From Pteria penguin (taxonomy: Eukaryota; Mollusca; Bivalvia; Pterioida; Pteriidae), in contig CM068581.1 in assembly GCA_035048485.1 (NCBI GenBank), positions 59,874,393 through 59,938,392 of the forward strand: a DNA stretch of 64,000 bases, given 5' to 3'. The position numbers and the translations under genes were made by a program. A model generated the notes under the pieces. The model had not been told where the DNA came from and made no database searches. It saw nothing but the letters and a program-made list of their open reading frames with translations. Every line of letters begins with the position of its first letter. Position 1 is the stretch's first letter. Shown here piece after piece: positions 59,457-64,000 of this stretch.

Positions 59457-61494
59457 GTATGTACATAATATGACTGTATATACATGTTTGTAATAAATGT
59501 ATTGTAATTCTCCCACACATTTGCAGACTTAAACTGAAACATACAATAAATTCATTCACTTAACGTGATTTTCGGTAGCCGAATGGGTAAGATCCGGCGT
59601 AACTGAGTCTGGAGGTTGCTTGACTCTGGGCTGTGAGGTCTCAGGTTCGATCTCAGCATGCCCCTAGTCCTTTCAGATAATACGGTAAAACCGAACTTCC
59701 GTCTCACGATAGACATTCAGGAATAAGATTCCCACTGCTTCTGGTTTGATTTTAGCGAAGGTAGAACTTCAGTGTAACGCATCAGGCGAGATGATTTTGA
59801 TTGTAATGCATCGTGATGTAAACTTTTATCAAAAACTTACCAAACATAAACAATTAAACTAGTACACCAAATTGAGTTAAGGTGCGAAAATTCTCGGTTG
59901 TCATCTCTTTCAGACCAACCTTGGGTCAAGCATGGCTGAAAGTAGGTGTTTTTCCTCCCCCTTTCCCCACACTCTGTTTTCTACGCCTACAGATAGGCAA
60001 CAAATAGTACTGTATAGATAGTTTTCGAATGCATGAAATTTAATTGAAGTTATTCCCATTTCCGCCATTTTGGAGGTGAACCTGGAGGTTTGGTTCATAT
60101 TCATACCAATCGCAATAAATTATTGTGAGAACGTGGTCTATTTTTTCAATCCTTTGAAAACATTTTGACACTGTTCAATAGTTTTATTATTGTATGACAA
60201 TTGCAAAAATCCAAGAAGCAACCTTAGTTTGGGGAAATTCCTTACACAATTTGGTTGATTTATGCACAAATATTCAGTCATTTACCTCCAATATGGCGGA
60301 AAAGGGAAGCAACTCTTAATAAATTTTATGCATTCGAAAACTATCTATAGTGTATAGTATATTTCTGATCACTTTAATTTGTACTTTGGACGGGATGCTG
60401 CATTTATTTAAGGTATCATTTGGAGTAATGGAGAAAAAAACACAAGAGCAAGACGTTTTGTTGAGGAGGCTTTCCAGACACAGTCTATACTAGAGACAGT
60501 GGAGGCTGTCATACAAGATGAGGTTAGAGTCATCCACTCGTACATTGAGTCATCCGAAACGACTGACGATCTTCTTAGCGTATTGGAAACGGCAGAAACA
60601 AGCGTTTTGTTGACATTTATAACCGGGGAAAGGTATGCAGAAATGTGATTGATAATACATAAATATATAAAGTATCAAATTATATCGTATGGTGTCTTCT
60701 GAATCAGCCCCTCCAAGTCATCCAATTTATCATTTCGGTGCTCGTAGAAATGTCTGTCTGTGTTTACATGTCAAAATCCTGATTCTTATTCATCTTATGA
60801 TTTACTCTGCTTTCCCTTTTACCTCTTTACTTGTGTAAACGATCTTCATTTACTCTTGTTTTACAAACAAAAATGTTTACTAAAGAAAATTTGTGTACTT
60901 GTATGTATATCTCTTAATCAAAATCAAATTCTACTACACGACCAACACATATAAGGTAAGTATGCCGTTATTGCGAACGATGCAGAGGTACATATAGCGA
61001 ATTCTTACTGAGAAAACATGTAATTAAAGTTGTTAATAATGATCGAATTACCTACAGACTTCACACTACATGAGGTGTATCTTAAAGTTGTCCCACTAGT
61101 CTGACCCCAACGATGTGTTGATTCTTGACGGGTATTTTTGTCGGACGATTCCCCCTTAAAATCAATACATGCATCGTCGGGGCCGTAGTAGTCAGACAAA
61201 TCATATGATTGTAAATGAGCATTTTATACGCAGTTTTTATTGACTAGTGTCATCAGGATCATCATTGCTAATAAGCCCGTTATTAGCAGTTTCAACAAAT
61301 GTTCGGATTTTGTTCAATTTTGAATTCAAGTTTTTTTACTCAAACATATACATCTTTCAGAGGGAAGTCGTTCTACAACAGGTAAAAGACACCGTTTTCA
61401 CTAATTTTCGGTCATTTGGTCTTTATCAAGTGGAATTAATGATTATCTTATCCGACAAAAATCAAGTGGCCGAATATTTATGAAAACAGAGTGC

Positions 61495-61573
<79 letters not shown>

Positions 61574-61607
61574 GTATTTTTACAGACATAATACACAAAT
61601 ATAATAT

Positions 61608-61644
<37 letters not shown>

Positions 61645-64000
61645 GTATAATGCCTTAATGGACAAAAACACAAGAGGACAACTTTCATACACATATTTAC
61701 ACAACATATAAACATATAATGATCTCTATACTATGCATCTGTATTGTGAGCTTGTGTTTGAATTATTGAATGGGGAATGACCCTTTGGTAAGTGAGACAA
61801 ATTCAGTACAATGTTCTAATTAAATATGCTTCACATTTAGAATTAATAGATAAATTCAGTACAATATTTTAATTACGTATACTTTACATTTACAATAAGT
61901 TTTGTACTGTAAGGTATACTTAAGTTTTTTTTAGAATATTTGTGTTTACGCTTTAAAGTTACATGTATATATACATGTATATACAGTCAAACCTTTGTAC
62001 AAAAGAAACGTAAGGGGGAAAACGAAAGTGACCTCCATAGACAAGAGACACCCATACAGAAGTTTATTGTATAAAACCCCCCCAAAAGTGACTTTCATAA
62101 GCAGGTGACCCTTATATAGAGGTCTCTGTTATGGTAGATTTGACTGTAATTAAATGATCTGGAGAAATAATAATTCAGATTGTAGAGAGCCAGAGTGCTA
62201 AATTTGAGTTTCATTGTGCTTCAAGTATTCTGGGTTTCTTCTCAAGTTCAAAAGAACGGAAGAAATTTAAAGTATACACTTATAAATGTTTTGTCGTGAA
62301 CAAAATGTGTGCATTGAATAAACAATGAACATTCAACTACCTGGATGTTGAGCTCGTTTTTTAAGGAAATTACGTAATCTTGCCGCACGTACCCTGCTTT
62401 AAAATTGCACTGAATGCTATTTATGGTTGTCGTCAAAAAGTTACAAATAGGTTATTTTATCCTTGTTTTAAGTTGATTTAAACTTTGTTAAAAACGTGAT
62501 ATCGCTTTGTTTATGCATAACATTAGGTTTTCAGTACTATATCATTTAAAATAAAACTGACATCAGAAGCGGTGGCTGGACGTAGAGCCCCGACAGCTTG
62601 GTCATGTTACGTTGTATCTTGGATGGATGAGACGTCGATTCCATTTCAAGGACAAATATAAGGGTGTAACATAGAGGCTGAAATGCTACTTACTATGCCA
62701 TTTCGTAATGTATTAAATGCAAAGATGTTTAAAGAGATTTTGTCTATTTTCATTTTAGTTAGTTGATATTTATTTGTTTTTAGATTTACTGATCACTCCT
62801 CTGAACAATTCAAACGATTTCAACAACTTTTTCGGGACAGGAAATCAGGGATTGCCACTAGTAACATGGAAAACTTTTTCTCGTGGTGGACTTTGTTTTT
62901 CAGAGGAAAGGTATTGTAACACCACTTATCATGGTTATTTGAATTAATATTATTCAGCAGACACATGACCATCATGAGGATGTGGTCTAGAGTCAGTATC
63001 GGAACTGTGAGAAGACAGACCCTTTCCAGTCCGAAAGGATGATTCAGAATAACCAAAGTTACAGTTAAAACAACATTCTATGAAAAATTTAATTATTCCA
63101 AAAAAAAAAAAAAAAAAAAAGAAAAAGAAAAAAAAAAAAAAAAAAAAAAAAAAAGAAAAAAGAAAAGGAAGAAACCTATACCAATACCAATCCCTCCGGT
63201 ATTGATGAGATTAGAATAGTATATGATGACAGTAAACAAAGAAGAAGAAGAAGAATAAAACGGTAGGACTATCCAGAAATATTTTGAAAGTCAAGGTCTA
63301 AGTCTTACGTTACTATAGTAATGCATAGAGAAAAGACACATCAATATCAAAGCTCCGTTTCTAACCTACAACCATTTACAAGTTATGATCGGTAAGTATA
63401 AGGAATATAGATCAAATGTTAAGGTCAATACGTCGTAAAATTCTTTACCAACGGAAAAATATTATCTCTAATCATTCAAAAATAGGAGATTATCTTATGG
63501 TGTTTGAACAATTGGCCAAAGGTAAAGATAAAGATCAACAAAACAATGAAAATCTCACATGCTATACGCACAAGTCCTGTAAAACTGTTTACAACCATTG
63601 CACAATGGTGGGGTTTTACAATCAAATATATTGAGACACAGACATATTAAAAACTATATAAAAATAAAACAATGATTTAATACATTTTCTATACACTTTT
63701 ATTCGAAATATACTGGTTTATAAATGTAACACATTCAAGAATAGTACACATACTTCAGGTTACTCAAACAGAGATAATTCACACAGAGCTGATGGAATAC
63801 TTTGATGGCATCGTCAAACGTTATCAGAATGAAACTGACATCAAACCACGTGGAATGGTTGAATTTTATGCTGAACAGTCAAAGAAAAGTGGAAATCTTG
63901 AAAGTATGTTAATTTGAGCATGAAAAGGCATGCCCGTTAAAAGCGGAAATGGGAGGGGGAAAGGAAGTTGCAGCCCCAAAATAATATGACAATGAATGGT
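59108..64000 (+). CDS. Cytochrome P450, CYP2-like, first five exons (runs off the window)
   Basis: Exons 59108-59456, 60413-60632, 61361-61381, 62784-62910, 63759-63903, GT..AG introns, consistent phases (1,2,2,0,1), 287 residues so far of the usual ~500. Residues 1-35 hold an N-terminal anchor (YFAFLLLCFIVIYAIF), followed by the proline-rich hinge FPPGPRGWPIVGN and then GDVFRVELGQKTMVVVCG, typical of a microsomal (ER) P450. Residues 117 on: GIIWSNGEKNTRARRFVEEA, the helix-C region, in which Asn stands where CYP2 enzymes have the Trp of WxxxR. The oxygen-binding helix and heme cysteine are beyond the window. I chose ATG 59108 (MEFTRAIYELSP) because the frame upstream lacks an ATG. The substrate cannot be predicted. 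Confidence 0.85.
59575..59830 (+). mobile_element. Diverged tRNA-SINE in P450 intron 1
   Basis: Head GGTAGCCGAATGGGTAAG (A box), GGTTCGATCTC (B box). The weakened core is CTTTCAGATAATACGGTAAA, CCGAACTTCCGTCTCACG and CCCACTGCTTCTGG. No clear target duplication, so it is older than the other copies. Confidence 0.65.
60009..60361. mobile_element. ~353-bp inverted-repeat element in P450 intron 1
   Basis: Arms of about 70 bp (60009-60078 and 60287-60361) are inverted copies sharing GATAGTTTTCGAATGCAT, AAATTTA and TTCCGCCAT.TTGGAGGT. No coding capacity. Ends near 60361 only 52 bp before exon 2. Confidence 0.8.
60413..60632 (+). CDS. P450 exon 2
   Basis: Acceptor TTATTTAAG, GIIWSNGEKNTRARRFVEEA to TFITGER, donor GTATGCAG. 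220 nt. Corresponds to helices B' to D of the fold. Confidence 0.85.
61361..61381 (+). CDS. P450 exon 3 (21-nt microexon)
   Basis: Acceptor CATCTTTCAG, then 21 nt joining R-GKSFYN-R, donor GTAAAAGA. The phases fit exon 2 and exon 4. Without it the frame from exon 2 to exon 4 also stays open (21 is a multiple of 3), so it may be skipped or not real. Confidence 0.5.
61499..61640. repeat. Two (TA)n microsatellites
   Basis: (TA)n at 61499-61566 and again at 61609-61640, separated by 40 bp, in P450 intron 3. Confidence 0.95.
61982..62148. mobile_element. 167-bp miniature element, TACAGTCAAA ends
   Basis: Starts TACAGTCAAACCTTTG and, read inverted, TACAGTCAAATCTACC from the right. Both outermost bases are TA, as expected for a TA duplication (Tc1/mariner style). 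No coding capacity. Confidence 0.65.
62784..62910 (+). CDS. P450 exon 4
   Basis: Acceptor TTGTTTTTAG, FTDHSSEQFKRFQQLFRDRK to WTLFFRGK, donor GTATTGTA. 127 nt, ends in phase 0. Confidence 0.82.
63100..63171. repeat. A-rich tract
   Basis: Runs of A with occasional G in P450 intron 4. A (GAA)n stretch follows at about 63239-63255. Confidence 0.9.
63759..63903 (+). CDS. P450 exon 5
   Basis: Acceptor CATACTTCAG, VTQTEIIHTELMEYFDGIVK to SKKSGNLE plus one base, donor GTATGTTA. 145 nt. Its position fits helix F/G to H. Confidence 0.82.

Noticed and set aside
61462..61707. 81-codon frame rich in Ile-Tyr
   Set aside because: Translation of a (TA)n tract.

Overview
The window is a eukaryotic genomic segment: split-exon genes with GT..AG introns, AT-rich non-coding DNA, tRNA-headed SINEs, degraded non-LTR retrotransposons, terminal-inverted-repeat elements, satellites and intronic minisatellites. 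The repeat style (tRNA-SINEs with a conserved core, 'AAGGTCAAGGTCA'-type tandem DNA, C/G-run elements) fits a bivalve or other lophotrochozoan mollusc best. That is an inference from style; no marker gene fixes the species.

Layout. (1) 1-17321 is a tandem array of a ~1,467-bp satellite: ten nearly identical head-to-tail units (1-14672), one longer diverged unit, and part of a twelfth. (2) The twelfth unit is split by a 5,095-bp cut-and-paste transposon (17322-22416) with 14/15-matching terminal inverted repeats and an ACAT target duplication. It carries a decayed transposase gene on the minus strand, a ~118-bp hairpin and a cluster of a GTCCCGTAGATT-type motif. (3) 22417-26346 is the degraded distal edge of the satellite, itself split by a ~0.3-kb insert and by a SINE that is split in turn by a ~1.6-kb palindromic element. 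(4) 26347-43250 is a retroelement-rich desert: SINEs, three non-LTR-type elements (one inserted into another), a 22-bp minisatellite interrupted by a SINE, and a broken 'DDEK' gene. (5) 43260-55492 (minus) is a complete 10-exon gene for a 478-residue protein with two N-terminal ubiquitin-like domains and a von Willebrand A domain. Its introns hold two large minisatellites, two SINEs and two TTAA-flanked miniature elements of one family in opposite orientation. (6) 59108 to the window end (plus) holds the first five exons of a cytochrome P450 of CYP2-like architecture, with a TATA-like box upstream.

Only the ubiquitin-like/vWA gene and the P450 look like intact host genes. They are transcribed away from each other with ~3.6 kb between their start codons, and nothing shows that they work together. 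The rest is mobile or tandem DNA, so its main value is as a record of insertion order: satellite first, then its edge units diverged, then transposon and SINE insertions, then an insertion into the SINE. The most unusual items are the exactly bounded DNA transposon inside the satellite, the Ub-like/Ub-like/vWA gene, and the intronic minisatellites of that gene that share a TAAGTCGAC core.
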